A DNA stretch of 64,000 bases, from positions 3,100,001 through 3,164,000 of the forward strand of contig NZ_CP014137.1 in the NCBI RefSeq assembly GCF_002291445.1, in the 5' to 3' direction. This DNA is from Brenneria goodwinii. Its GTDB lineage: Bacteria > Pseudomonadota > Gammaproteobacteria > Enterobacterales > Enterobacteriaceae. The notes below the pieces were generated by a model that did not search any database, was not told where the DNA came from, and saw only the letters and a program-made list of their open reading frames with translations. Each line of letters opens with the position of its first letter. The first letter of the stretch is position 1. The position numbers were made by a program, and so were the translations under genes. This document shows positions 9,102-17,994 of this stretch, piece after piece.

Positions 9102-9788
9102 ATGAACTCACCTTCCGTGTCCACTACGCCGCCGCAGAATGAGCAGGATCTATTGCAGCGAGCCCGATCGCTTGCGGGTTACAACCTGGCTGAACTGGCG
9201 GACATCGCGCGGTTGCCGCTGCCGGCGAATCTGAAACGGGATAAAGGATGGATTGGCATACTGCTGGAACTTTTCCTGGGCGCCAGCGCCGGCAGTAAAC
9301 CGGAGCAGGACTTCCCCGACATCGGTATTGAACTGAAGACCATTCCCATCGACGAGCAGGGCCGGCCGCTGGAAACCACCTTCGTATGCGTTGCGCCGTT
9401 AACCGGCAATAGCGGCGTTACCTGGGAAAGCAGCCACGTTCGGCATAAACTGGCGCGGGTATTATGGATCCCGGTCGAAGGCTCCCGGCGCATTCCTCTG
9501 GGCGAACGCCGGATTGGCTCGCCGCTTATCTGGAGCCCCAGTCAGGAAGAGGAAGAGCAGTTGCGCCGCGATTGGGAGGAGTTGATGGACCTGATCGTAC
9601 TTGGCCGGGTGGAAAGTATCACCGCCCGCCACGGCGAAATGCTACAATTACGCCCCAAGGCGGCAAATAGCCACGTTTTAACAGAAGCGATTGGTGAGTT
9701 TGGACAACCGATTCTGACCTTACCCCGTGGATTCTACTTAAAGAAAACGTTCACCGCTCCCTTGTTGGCGCGCCATTTTCTGCTGTAA
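9102..9788 (+). CDS. mutH: DNA mismatch repair endonuclease MutH
   Basis: This is the methyl-directed endonuclease that nicks the unmethylated strand at hemimethylated GATC sites after activation by MutL. With the ATG at 9102 the protein is 228 aa (E. coli 229). The catalytic DEK motif is intact as Asp70, Glu77 and Lys79 (D-FPDIGI-E-L-K). The frame extends upstream to 9039, but those 21 codons do not resemble the family. The context rppH-DARS2-mutH-ygdQ is conserved. Confidence 0.97.
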   Translation: MNSPSVSTTPPQNEQDLLQRARSLAGYNLAELADIARLPLPANLKRDKGWIGILLELFLGASAGSKPEQDFPDIGIELKTIPIDEQGRPLETTFVCVAPLTGNSGVTWESSHVRHKLARVLWIPVEGSRRIPLGERRIGSPLIWSPSQEEEEQLRRDWEELMDLIVLGRVESITARHGEMLQLRPKAANSHVLTEAIGEFGQPILTLPRGFYLKKTFTAPLLARHFLL

Positions 9789-9869
9789 CCCGCGATATTT
9801 TAGCTTGCCTGCTCACCAAGTTAGCAGAGTATAATATCGTTTACATTTCGTTTAAGGTACTTTGATATA

Positions 9870-10586
9870 ATGTTCGATTGGATTGTTGATCCGAATGCCT
9901 GGTTAGCACTGGGTACGCTAACTATTCTGGAAATCGTTCTTGGCATCGACAACATTATTTTTCTGTCGTTAGTTGTCGCCAAACTTCCCAAAGCTCAACA
10001 AAATAAAGCACGTCGTTTAGGGCTTATGGGCGCCATGCTCATGCGTCTGGGATTACTGGCGTCTATCGCCTGGGTTATCCGTCTGACAAACCCTTTGTTC
10101 ACCATATTAGACAATGATATTTCCATTCGCGACCTGATCCTGTTTTTCGGCGGATTATTCCTGATTTGGAAGTCGAGCAAGGAAATTCACGAAATGGTGG
10201 AGGGAAGCTCGGAAGATCATGCCTCCCAGGTGCATTCATTTTGGGGCGCGATCATACAGATCATGCTGCTGGATATCATCTTCAGCCTGGATTCGGTTAT
10301 CACCGCGGTCGGCCTTTCCGACCATCTGTTTATCATGATGGCGGCGGTGGTCATTGCGGTCGGCGTGATGATGTTCTCCGCCCGGGTCATCGGCGAATTT
10401 GTGGATCGTCATCCGTCGGTCAAAATGCTGGCGCTGGCATTCCTGATTCTGGTGGGCTTCACCTTGATTCTGGAAAGTCTTGATATCCATGTACCGAAAG
10501 GCTACATCTATTTCGCCATGTTCTTCTCTATGGCGGTGGAAGCGCTGAATCTGCTGCGCGGCAAAAAAACCAAAGCAACGGATTGA
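9870..10586 (+). CDS. ygdQ: TerC-family inner membrane protein YgdQ
   Basis: This 238-aa polytopic membrane protein has about seven hydrophobic segments and the two TerC signatures with acidic residues in the membrane: LEIVLGIDNIIFLSLV near the N-terminus and LLDIIFSLDSVITAVG in the middle. TerC proteins are implicated in manganese or other metal export; the substrate of YgdQ itself is not established. It follows mutH by 81 bp, as in E. coli. A short hairpin (7-bp stem, 10619-10635) lies just downstream without a T-run, so I do not call it a terminator. Confidence 0.92.
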   Translation: MFDWIVDPNAWLALGTLTILEIVLGIDNIIFLSLVVAKLPKAQQNKARRLGLMGAMLMRLGLLASIAWVIRLTNPLFTILDNDISIRDLILFFGGLFLIWKSSKEIHEMVEGSSEDHASQVHSFWGAIIQIMLLDIIFSLDSVITAVGLSDHLFIMMAAVVIAVGVMMFSARVIGEFVDRHPSVKMLALAFLILVGFTLILESLDIHVPKGYIYFAMFFSMAVEALNLLRGKKTKATD

Positions 10587-10801
10587 ATAATCACCAGCGG
10601 GTTAGCGTCCGTCGGTGAACGTTGACTATCAACGTCCCGGCGGGCGTGTTTCCTCCCGCTGACACCGGGCAACAGTTCCCCAACTGCCTGAAAGCCCGGC
10701 ATTAACCGTCTTATCAATTTTTCCCATTATTCTTACTCAACCTTAATAATCTATTTGTTAGACTCGCCCCATAACCTCCTATTTACTGTCGATAACAGGT
10801 A

Positions 10802-11026
10802 ATGAAGATGAAAATCCGGATGAAAATAGCGGTAACTCTCGCATTATTATTCACCCTATGTAGCTGCTCCAGTAACTACGTGATCGCCACGAAAGAGGGG
10901 CAGATGCTGCTGACGCACAGCAAGCCGGTCCTGGATAAAAACACCGGTTTGCTCAGCTACATCGATGAAGAAGGAAACGAGAAACAAATTAACGGGGATC
11001 GGGTTTCCCAGATCATTGAACGTTGA
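10802..11026 (+). CDS. ygdR: YgdI/YgdR-family small lipoprotein
   Basis: This is a 74-aa lipoprotein. The signal peptide MKIAVTLALLFTLCSC ends in a lipobox-like LCSC with the lipidated cysteine at about residue 22, followed by a domain with the family motif NYVIATKEGQMLLTHSKP. Such proteins carry a small beta-barrel domain of unknown role. Several in-frame ATGs (10802, 10808, 10820) make the exact start uncertain. Position between ygdQ and tas matches E. coli. Confidence 0.88.
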   Translation: MKMKIRMKIAVTLALLFTLCSCSSNYVIATKEGQMLLTHSKPVLDKNTGLLSYIDEEGNEKQINGDRVSQIIER

Positions 11027-11235
11027 CGGTCGAATTTATGCCGCCGGCAGAGTCGTTACCCGATTTTAAACCATAAAGATACTTCCCCACATGGCACGGC
11101 TTCGTTATAGTCAAACTCAGGTGTTTTTATACTCGATAGGTTTCAAGGTTCGGGGTTCCAATCCCCGGCAACTTGAAAATGAGGGGTATATATAGGTACG
11201 CACCTGCCGTTCTCAGATATCAAAGGAAGCTGGCA

Positions 11236-12276
11236 ATGCTATATCACCGTATTCCCCATAGTGCTTTAGAAGTGAGTGTGCTGAGCCTTGGCACAATGAC
11301 ATTTGGCGAACAAAACAGTGAAGCCGAAGCTCATGCCCAATTGGATCACGCCATCGCCGCCGGCGTTAACCTGATTGACACCGCAGAAATGTATCCGGTG
11401 CCTCCACGTGCGGAAACACAGGGATTAACCGAAAGTTATATTGGTTCCTGGCTGAAATCCCGGGGCGGGCGTGAAAAACTGATTCTGGCAAGCAAAGTGG
11501 CCGGCCCGGTGCGCGGTAATGATAGCGGTATCCGTCCGCAACAGGCGCTGGATCGTAAAAACATCCGCGACGCGCTGGACGCAAGCCTGACGCGTCTGAA
11601 CACCGATTACCTCGACTTATACCAATTGCACTGGCCGCAGCGGCAAACCAACTGCTTCGGTAAGCTGAACTACCAATATACTGACGAAAAGCCGGCGGTA
11701 ACATTGTTGGAAACGCTGGAAGCGCTGAATGAGCAGGTTCGCGCAGGTAAAATCCGCTACATCGGCGTTTCCAACGAAACGCCTTGGGGCGTGATGCGTT
11801 ATCTGCATCTGGCGGAGAAACACGATCTGCCGCGCATCGTGTCGATTCAGAACCCTTACAGTCTGCTGAATCGCAGTTTTGAAGTGGGGTTGGCGGAAAT
11901 CAGCCAGCATGAGGGCGTTGAACTACTGGCCTATTCCGCTCTGGCATTTGGCACGCTGACCGGTAAATATCTCAACGGCGCGAAGCCCGCCGGCGCGCGA
12001 AATACGCTATTCAGCCGCTTTGTCCGTTACAGCGCCCCGCATACCGAACAGGCTATCGCCGAGTATGTGGCGTTGGCGCAGAGACACGGGTTGGATCCGG
12101 CGCAAATGGCTTTGGCTTTCGTGCGCCAGCAGCCGTTTGTCGCCACCACCCTGCTGGGGGCGACGTCGGTCGGGCAACTTCAAACCAATCTTGCCAGTCT
12201 GGATCTCACGTTGGATAGAGAAATACTGGACGAACTGGAAGCTATCCACCGTCGTTTTACCATTCCTGCGCCATAG
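11236..12276 (+). CDS. tas: Aldo/keto reductase Tas
   Basis: This is an NADP(H)-dependent aldo-keto reductase of 346 aa. The E. coli homologue was found as a suppressor of a tyrosine auxotrophy and its physiological substrate is unclear. The catalytic tetrad regions are visible: NLIDTAEMY (Asp, Tyr), LILASKV (Lys) and YQLHWPQ (His). I use ATG 11236, with an AAGGAAG ribosome-binding site; the frame extends to 11173, but the added residues look like random coding. It lies in the conserved ygdQ-ygdR-tas series. Confidence 0.94.
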   Translation: MLYHRIPHSALEVSVLSLGTMTFGEQNSEAEAHAQLDHAIAAGVNLIDTAEMYPVPPRAETQGLTESYIGSWLKSRGGREKLILASKVAGPVRGNDSGIRPQQALDRKNIRDALDASLTRLNTDYLDLYQLHWPQRQTNCFGKLNYQYTDEKPAVTLLETLEALNEQVRAGKIRYIGVSNETPWGVMRYLHLAEKHDLPRIVSIQNPYSLLNRSFEVGLAEISQHEGVELLAYSALAFGTLTGKYLNGAKPAGARNTLFSRFVRYSAPHTEQAIAEYVALAQRHGLDPAQMALAFVRQQPFVATTLLGATSVGQLQTNLASLDLTLDREILDELEAIHRRFTIPAP

Positions 12277-12362
12277 ATAGCCGAGGATTCCGGCTACATT
12301 GAACCGGAAGCCTTGGGCGATCGTGACTGTACCCGGAAACCGCGCATAACAGACTAATCAAC

Positions 12363-12390
12363 GGGAGCAGGTCAAATGCGACCGGCTCCC
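12363..12390. terminator. Hairpin between convergent tas and transporter gene
   Basis: A strong stem-loop: GGGAGC pairs with GCTCCC and, after one A/G mismatch, GGTC pairs with GACC around an AAATGC loop. It sits between two convergent genes and could end transcription from either side. Neither side has a good T-run, so the terminator role is inference. Confidence 0.45.
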
Positions 12391-12422
12391 TGGCCCGATT
12401 CCTTACGCCCCTGGCATTGTCA

Positions 12423-13850
12423 TTATTCCACCAGGCCTAATAACTGCCACCACCCGTAACCAACCGTCATCGTCACGATAAAGCAGACAAACGCGACTAC
12501 GGCGCCAGAACTCCACCACGTTTTTACATCGCTATAGCCGGCACCAAAGATGATGGGAGCCGCACCGCCGCCATAGTGAGTCAATGCACCGCCGTAAGAA
12601 TTGGTGGCAGCCAATACGAGCGCCAGCGCCATAGGGTCGGCGCCGGCCACTTTACCGACGGTAAGCAACACCGGAAGCATCGCGACCGCATACGAACTGG
12701 CCGAAGCAAAAAAATAACGCACGATGATACTGATAAACCCAATGATAGATAACGTGATATAGGGGTTATTGCCGAAGTCGACATTGTTTTGTATGGTCTC
12801 AGCCAACCAGTCGAACAGTTTTGCCTTATTCAGAGCAGTCGCCAGGCCGATGATTCCACCGAACCAAAGCAATGTATTCCAGGCGCCTTTATTGTTGAGA
12901 AGGTCATCCCATTTGATGATACCGCACAGTAAACACATGACCGTAGCAACCATGGCGACAGCAGTGGCATCGATTTTGAGCGTTATGCCAAATATCTGTC
13001 CAAGGATGGAAGGCAGCGCCCAGCCAAGCAAAGCGAAGATGAATATCACCACTAAGCCTTTTTCACTCCTCGTCATAGGGCCGAGTTCAGCCAGCCCCTC
13101 TTCCGCAATCTTTTTGTTATCAATTATCGTCAGTTCGGGCCTGTCCATGTAATAACCGACGGCGGGTACAATCAGCAGCAGCAATAGACCAGGGACGATC
13201 ATCCCCAACGCCCAAATGCCCCAGTCGAGATGTACACCCAAAATTTTATCGGCGAAATCCGCGGTAAGAAGATTCGGAGCCATCGCCGTAATGAAGATGA
13301 AGCTACTGACCTTCATGACAAAGTAAATGTTAGACATCAAATAGGAACCCGCTTTCTTGGATGTTTCACCGGGTTCCGAGCCCAGGGCTTTCACCACCGA
13401 AAGAATAATCGGGAACACTATCCCCCCGCTCCGCGCCGTGTTGGACGGCGTGACAGGAGAAATGATGAATTCTAAAAATGCGGTAATATATCCAAGCCGA
13501 AGCGTCGTGCCGCCAAAAACCCTGATCATAATAAAAGCAATGCGCCGCCCCAACCCTGTTCTGACAAAAGCGACGCTTATACCGAACGCGGCAAACACCA
13601 GCCATACGGTTGATGTCGCATACCCGACGAGAATTTGACTGGTGTTATTAAGGAAAAGGCCCGCAAAGCCTACGGCGCCCAGCAAAACCACGGCTTCCGG
13701 CAACGGTTTCAAAATAAGGCCGAAAATAGCCGCCAGATAGAACCCAAATAGACGCCATGAGTCCACAGTCAGTCCGGTTGGCGGCGGGATAAACCATATC
13801 GCAAGCGGTATACCCGCCAGGATACACAACTTCCAGATTCTATTTTTCAT
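12423..13850 (-). CDS. DASS-family anion:Na+ symporter, probable di/tricarboxylate transporter
   Basis: This 475-aa membrane protein has about 12 hydrophobic segments of the divalent anion:sodium symporter family (CitT/2-oxoglutarate-malate translocator branch). Family features include the SNT-like hairpin region PVTPSNTARSGGIVFPI and the second TNSYGGALTHYGGGAAPI hairpin. It lies 165 bp downstream of the galD homologue on the same strand, so it probably imports the aromatic-derived or dicarboxylic substrate of this pathway. The substrate is inferred from context only; citrate, succinate or oxalomesaconate-like anions are all possible. Confidence 0.85.
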   Translation of the reverse strand: MKNRIWKLCILAGIPLAIWFIPPPTGLTVDSWRLFGFYLAAIFGLILKPLPEAVVLLGAVGFAGLFLNNTSQILVGYATSTVWLVFAAFGISVAFVRTGLGRRIAFIMIRVFGGTTLRLGYITAFLEFIISPVTPSNTARSGGIVFPIILSVVKALGSEPGETSKKAGSYLMSNIYFVMKVSSFIFITAMAPNLLTADFADKILGVHLDWGIWALGMIVPGLLLLLIVPAVGYYMDRPELTIIDNKKIAEEGLAELGPMTRSEKGLVVIFIFALLGWALPSILGQIFGITLKIDATAVAMVATVMCLLCGIIKWDDLLNNKGAWNTLLWFGGIIGLATALNKAKLFDWLAETIQNNVDFGNNPYITLSIIGFISIIVRYFFASASSYAVAMLPVLLTVGKVAGADPMALALVLAATNSYGGALTHYGGGAAPIIFGAGYSDVKTWWSSGAVVAFVCFIVTMTVGYGWWQLLGLVE

Positions 13851-14015
13851 GTTGTAGATTCTCTTTTTAATATGTAGGGATATCAGAACCTGCTAGTAAT
13901 CGGTAAATGTCAGTATTGTTGTCCCCCGTTGGTTTAAACCGACCGTTTTCCCATTCCGGATGGTTACGTGCGCCGCCTAAGGTAACCATCCGCATTCATC
14001 AATTTCTGGGCATTC

Positions 14016-15107
14016 TCAGCACAGCGTTTTCCCTGCCCAAATCGAACCTGGAACAGCGACATGGCCGTCGAACAGCAGACGCGCGGTACGTATCAATCCG
14101 CTGCTATCCACTTCACCTGCCGGATTACGGCTCAGCAAAACGCTGAATTCTCCGCTGGGATGTTCTACGGAAATATGCTGCCGCCGCGCGTCACCCACGA
14201 CGGCTACGCCTTCCGCAACGCTACCGGGGAGCAGGCAGGCCGTCGCTACGCTTACCGCGCCAAGCACGCCAATCGAGGCATGACAGCGATGGGGAATGAA
14301 AGTACGGGTGGCAATGGCCCCCCCTTCTCTGGGAGGGGCAATCAGCGTCATTTTTGGTACTGTCCGCTGACTGACGTCGCCCAGACACATCATTTCACCG
14401 GCTCGCAAACGAATAGCTTCCAGTTGCGCCTTCAACGTCGAGTCCTGATCTAACTGCTCACGACTTTCGTAGCCAGTACGCTGGAGGTCGGCGGCGCGCA
14501 TTACCACCACCGGCATACCGTTGTCGATACAGGTCACATCGATACCGTTAATGCGGTCTAGCACCCGGCCGGTGGGCAGTAATGCGCCGCAGCTGGAGCC
14601 CGCGATATCGCGAAAATTGAGCACCAGCTCAGCGCCGCGGCCGGGTACGCCATCAATGCGCACATTGCCTTCATATTCCACGCCGCCTTCCGGCGTCTGC
14701 ACGACCGCTTCGGCGATCTGGCCGGTATTTTCCATATAGATACGTACGAGGGTTTGCGCGCCCGAAACCGCCACCAGTCCCTTTTCAATGGCGAACGGAC
14801 CCACAGCGGCCAGAATATTGCCGCAGTTCTGGCCGTAATCCACCAACGCCTTATCTACGCCGACCTGGGCAAAGAGGTAGTCAACATCCGCGTCGTCACG
14901 CCCGGAAGGCTTGATGATCGCGACTTTACTGGTTAGCGGTTCTGCACCGCCAAGTCCGTCGATTTGTCGGGGATCGGGCGATCCCATTACCGCCAGCAGA
15001 ACGAGGTCCCGTAATGCCGGTTCAGCGGGCAGATCGGCAGCCAGAAAGCAGGCGGCTTTTGAGGTTCCGCCACGCATCAGTACGCAAGGAATATATGTCT
15101 GTTTCAT
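14016..15107 (-). CDS. galD: 4-oxalomesaconate tautomerase (GalD/PrpF family)
   Basis: This 363-aa protein of the PrpF/GalD isomerase family has a diaminopimelate-epimerase-like fold. The family start MRGGTSKAACF is clear, as are QNCGNILAAVGPFA (cysteine near the active site) and the second-half SIGVLGAVSVATAC. In the gallate pathway GalD converts the keto to the enol form of 4-oxalomesaconate. Its neighbours galC and galB homologues catalyse the following steps, which favours GalD over the methylcitrate-pathway PrpF. It starts 5 bp after the galC stop. Confidence 0.85.
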   Translation of the reverse strand: MKQTYIPCVLMRGGTSKAACFLAADLPAEPALRDLVLLAVMGSPDPRQIDGLGGAEPLTSKVAIIKPSGRDDADVDYLFAQVGVDKALVDYGQNCGNILAAVGPFAIEKGLVAVSGAQTLVRIYMENTGQIAEAVVQTPEGGVEYEGNVRIDGVPGRGAELVLNFRDIAGSSCGALLPTGRVLDRINGIDVTCIDNGMPVVVMRAADLQRTGYESREQLDQDSTLKAQLEAIRLRAGEMMCLGDVSQRTVPKMTLIAPPREGGAIATRTFIPHRCHASIGVLGAVSVATACLLPGSVAEGVAVVGDARRQHISVEHPSGEFSVLLSRNPAGEVDSSGLIRTARLLFDGHVAVPGSIWAGKTLC

Positions 15108-15112
15108 GATGG

Positions 15113-15826
15113 TTATGACTTCAGATCGTCAATAGAATCGACATAGCGCAACCCTTTTGCCGCCAGTTGCGCCCGCATTTGGTAGATATCCAGACCCAGC
15201 TCGCCCTCCGCCAGACGCTGACGCTTACCTATTTCAAGGTCCACACGCTTCTGGGCCGCATCAGCAACCTCGGCGGCCTGCCGCCGCGGCACGATCGCCA
15301 CGCCGTCGTCGTCCGCGACCACGATATCGCCCGGCGTCACCAACTGACCGGCGCAGATCAGCGGAACATTGACCGAACCGATCGTCTCTTTCACGGTGCC
15401 CTGCGCCCATACCGTACGCGACCAGACCGGGAACCCCATCTCACGCAGCGTCTGGCTGTCGCGGATACCGATGTCTCCCACCAGCGCCACCACACCGCGC
15501 GCCTGCAACGAGGTGGCCAATAGATCACCGAAAAAACCGTCGTGACACTCAGAGGTCGACGCCACCAGCAGCACATCCCCTGGCTGACACTGCTCAACTG
15601 CCACATGAAACATCCAGTTATCACCGGGCGTCACCAGCACCGTTACCGCATTACCGGCAATACTGCGCCCTTGCTGGATCGGCCGGATACGCTCGTCCAG
15701 AAGTCCCTGACGTCGCTGCGCCTCATGCACTGTCGCCACGCCGTATTCGGCGAAACGCGGCAGCAGAGCAGGTTCCACTCGTTCGATGTGCCGCACCACA
15801 ACCCCTTTCATACCGACGATGCTCAT
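15113..15826 (-). CDS. galC: 4-carboxy-4-hydroxy-2-oxoadipate aldolase (RraA-like)
   Basis: This 237-aa RraA-like aldolase splits 4-carboxy-4-hydroxy-2-oxoadipate into pyruvate and oxaloacetate, the last step of the gallate and protocatechuate 4,5-cleavage routes. Class II pyruvate aldolase motifs of the family are visible: LVGDIGIRDSQTL (the R-D pair that binds substrate and metal) and GDIVVADDDGVAIVP. It overlaps the end of galB by 4 nt and is followed by galD, so the three are one transcript. RraA itself (the RNase E inhibitor) is shorter and found in another context. Confidence 0.87.
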   Translation of the reverse strand: MSIVGMKGVVVRHIERVEPALLPRFAEYGVATVHEAQRRQGLLDERIRPIQQGRSIAGNAVTVLVTPGDNWMFHVAVEQCQPGDVLLVASTSECHDGFFGDLLATSLQARGVVALVGDIGIRDSQTLREMGFPVWSRTVWAQGTVKETIGSVNVPLICAGQLVTPGDIVVADDDGVAIVPRRQAAEVADAAQKRVDLEIGKRQRLAEGELGLDIYQMRAQLAAKGLRYVDSIDDLKS

Positions 15827-16560
15827 GACAGGTTCTCCGTTACACGAGGGAAGATACTTTGATAGCCTTCGCCATGGATGATCACGCGGGAACTGGCGAT
15901 ACCGACATTACGTTTCGCCTGTACTCCTCGCTGCAGCGCTACACGCGTGTAGTATTCCCATAGGTGCTCCTGCCCCGCCATGCATTGGATGGCGGCATAT
16001 TTTTTCTCCCACACCGGCGTGATATCCAGCAGCACGTCAGGTTTCCAACCGCACTGCTCCGGCTGATGCGGCTCAAAGCAGTAGACCGGCGGCGCGCCAA
16101 TAATGCTTTCACCGGGACGATACCCTTCCGCTTGGGCGATGATGCGCGCCTCTTGCGTCAGGCTGGCGGCCAGCGGATGGTCGTAGTTGTAGGGATCGGC
16201 CAGAGAATGCGTGAGCACGAAGTGAGGTTGTACCTGACGAAATACATCAGCCAGACGGAATAACGTCTCTTGGTCCGCGCGCAACGGGTAGTCGCCCATG
16301 TCAAAAAATTCAATGCTGGCGCCGAGAAGACTCGCCGCGGCTTCCGCTTCTTCACGGCGTTTTTGTTTGACGATGGTTTCGGTCATATTGCCTTTGCGCC
16401 ACAATTTGGCGGATTCACCGCGCTCACCGTAGGAGAGGCAGACAACATGCACCTGATAACCCTGTTCGACATGCAGTGCGATAGCGCCGCCAGCGCGCCA
16501 GACGAAATCTGCCGAGTGGGCGCTAACCACCAAGGCGCTTTTTTGCCGGGTATTTGCCAT
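15823..16560 (-). CDS. galB: 4-oxalomesaconate hydratase (PIG-L fold)
   Basis: This protein of about 245 aa has the PIG-L/LmbE zinc-dependent fold. The family motif HSADFVWRAGG stands where deacetylases have HPDDE, as in GalB, and THSLADPYNYDHPLA supplies further metal ligands. GalB hydrates 4-oxalomesaconate to 4-carboxy-4-hydroxy-2-oxoadipate. I choose ATG 16558-16560 (MANTRQKSALVVSAHS), preceded by AGGAAA; the frame extends 26 codons upstream without family resemblance. It is the first gene of the galB-galC-galD-transporter operon and is divergent from the LysR-type gene. Confidence 0.85.
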   Translation of the reverse strand: MANTRQKSALVVSAHSADFVWRAGGAIALHVEQGYQVHVVCLSYGERGESAKLWRKGNMTETIVKQKRREEAEAAASLLGASIEFFDMGDYPLRADQETLFRLADVFRQVQPHFVLTHSLADPYNYDHPLAASLTQEARIIAQAEGYRPGESIIGAPPVYCFEPHQPEQCGWKPDVLLDITPVWEKKYAAIQCMAGQEHLWEYYTRVALQRGVQAKRNVGIASSRVIIHGEGYQSIFPRVTENLS

Positions 16561-16699
16561 GTTCGTTTCCTGTTTTTGCTGTTGTTGACTGTCTGGCATT
16601 CTGGCATGGCGTAATCGGCGGGAAGTAGTGCGTTTCATTGCGTCAGCTATGAATTTTATTTATGTTGTCAAAAAATAACCAACGAGAACTTGGTGAGAA

Positions 16700-17941
16700 A
16701 TGAAAAAGAAAAATAAAAATAACATGATAAAAATCATGCAAATAAGATCTTTTTGTATGATTGTGGAACAGGGTTCGGCGTCCAAAGCGTCGCACAATTT
16801 ATTTCGGACTCAATCCGCCATTACCCGTTCAATCCGTGATCTTGAACACACTTTAGCCACACCGTTGTTTGAACGTCATACCGGTGGCATGTTATTGACA
16901 GATATAGGGAAAAGCATACTACCACGCGCTCAACGCGCTATTGCCGAACTAAAAGGGATCCCGAGGCTACTCGGCAGACTGAAACAACGCGACAGTGAAA
17001 GACGCGAAGAAGCCGAGCCTATCTGGCTATTCAACGTACGCCGGTTGCAAATTTTTCTTGCTCTTTACCGTCTTCATCACACCCAGAGCGTGGCTAAAGA
17101 ACTTGATATCACCCAACCGGCCGTGAGCGCAGCGCTAAAAGTACTGGAGAAAGGCGCCGGGATGGCGCTGTTCCAGCGTACGCCGAAAGGAATGATGCCG
17201 ACCCCCGCGGGCCGTGAGATAGCGCCGGGAATCAGCCGTGCGCTAAATGAACTCCGCCATATTCCGGAGGATATCGCCGCCCGTCAGGGAGCGCTGATTG
17301 GCGCTATCCATGTCGGCGCCCTGCCGCTGAGCCGCGCACGCCTGTTGCCCCAGGCGATAATCAGACTCGTTTCCCGCCATCCCGGCATCAAAGTCGTCAC
17401 CTACGAGAGCATGTTCGCCACGCTAATCACCGAACTGCGCGCTGGCGATATCGATTTCATCATTGGCGCATTACGCAAGGAAGAAACCGTGCCAGAAATC
17501 CATAATGAGGTGTTGTTTGAAGAGGAGTTGATTCTGCTGGCGCGCCCTCGTCATCCGCTGGCCGGTCGGGCGCTGAAAAAATCGGATCTGCGCGGCATCC
17601 AGTGGGTTCTGCCGCGCGATCACGCACCGTCGCGCTACCTTCTGGAACACGCATTCCATTGCATGGGCATCGCGCCTCCGCAGCCAGTGGTGGAAAGCGG
17701 CGATCCAGCGGTGGTACGCGCGCTGCTACTGGGCTCAGACATGGTGGCGGCGGTTTCCTCACACCAGTTGGATTACGAAGTTTCAGAAGGGATACTCACG
17801 CCGCTGCGCATTAGTCTTGCGGACACCCGCCGGAAAATCGGCCTGACGTTTCGCCAGGGCGTCCTACACTCCCCCGCCGCCGATGCGCTGATCCGCTGCA
17901 TACGTGAAGAGATACACGGGAACAGGACGACGATGAAGTGA
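16700..17941 (+). CDS. LysR-type regulator with two tandem HTH domains
   Basis: This 413-aa regulator is longer than the usual 300-aa LysR type because it has two consecutive LysR winged-helix domains. The first is about residues 13-71 (SKASHNLFRTQSAITRSIRD, LFERHTGGMLLTDIGKSI). The second is about 111-170 (SVAKELDITQPAVSAALKVL, LFQRTPKGMMPTPAGREI). A substrate-binding domain (about 190-400) follows. It is divergent from galB with 139 bp between the starts, so it most likely controls the gal-type operon. A GGTGAG sequence precedes ATG 16700. The inducer is probably a pathway intermediate, which is inference. Confidence 0.88.
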   Translation: MKKKNKNNMIKIMQIRSFCMIVEQGSASKASHNLFRTQSAITRSIRDLEHTLATPLFERHTGGMLLTDIGKSILPRAQRAIAELKGIPRLLGRLKQRDSERREEAEPIWLFNVRRLQIFLALYRLHHTQSVAKELDITQPAVSAALKVLEKGAGMALFQRTPKGMMPTPAGREIAPGISRALNELRHIPEDIAARQGALIGAIHVGALPLSRARLLPQAIIRLVSRHPGIKVVTYESMFATLITELRAGDIDFIIGALRKEETVPEIHNEVLFEEELILLARPRHPLAGRALKKSDLRGIQWVLPRDHAPSRYLLEHAFHCMGIAPPQPVVESGDPAVVRALLLGSDMVAAVSSHQLDYEVSEGILTPLRISLADTRRKIGLTFRQGVLHSPAADALIRCIREEIHGNRTTMK

Positions 17942-17944
17942 ATA

Positions 17945-17962
17945 GACGGCGGATACGCCGTC
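17945..17962. terminator. Hairpin between convergent LysR-type gene and yggN
   Basis: A perfect 7-bp stem GACGGCG / CGCCGTC with a GATA loop lies 4 bp after the regulator stop codon and before the convergent yggN stop. No strong T-run follows on either strand. Confidence 0.45.
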
Positions 17963-17994
17963 ATCGAAATGCGGAAATGAAACCAACGTCAAAA

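Noticed and set aside
10619..10635. Small hairpin ACGTTGA-CTA-TCAACGT after ygdQ as a terminator or metal riboswitch
   Set aside because: No T-run follows, and the region lacks the size and paired elements of a yybP-ykoY riboswitch, which in any case would precede the gene.
11151..11167. tRNA T-arm-like motif (CGGGG-TTCCAAT-CCCCG) upstream of tas
   Set aside because: No matching acceptor, D-arm or anticodon arm is found upstream, and the loop departs from the TTCRA consensus. Chance or a very old remnant.
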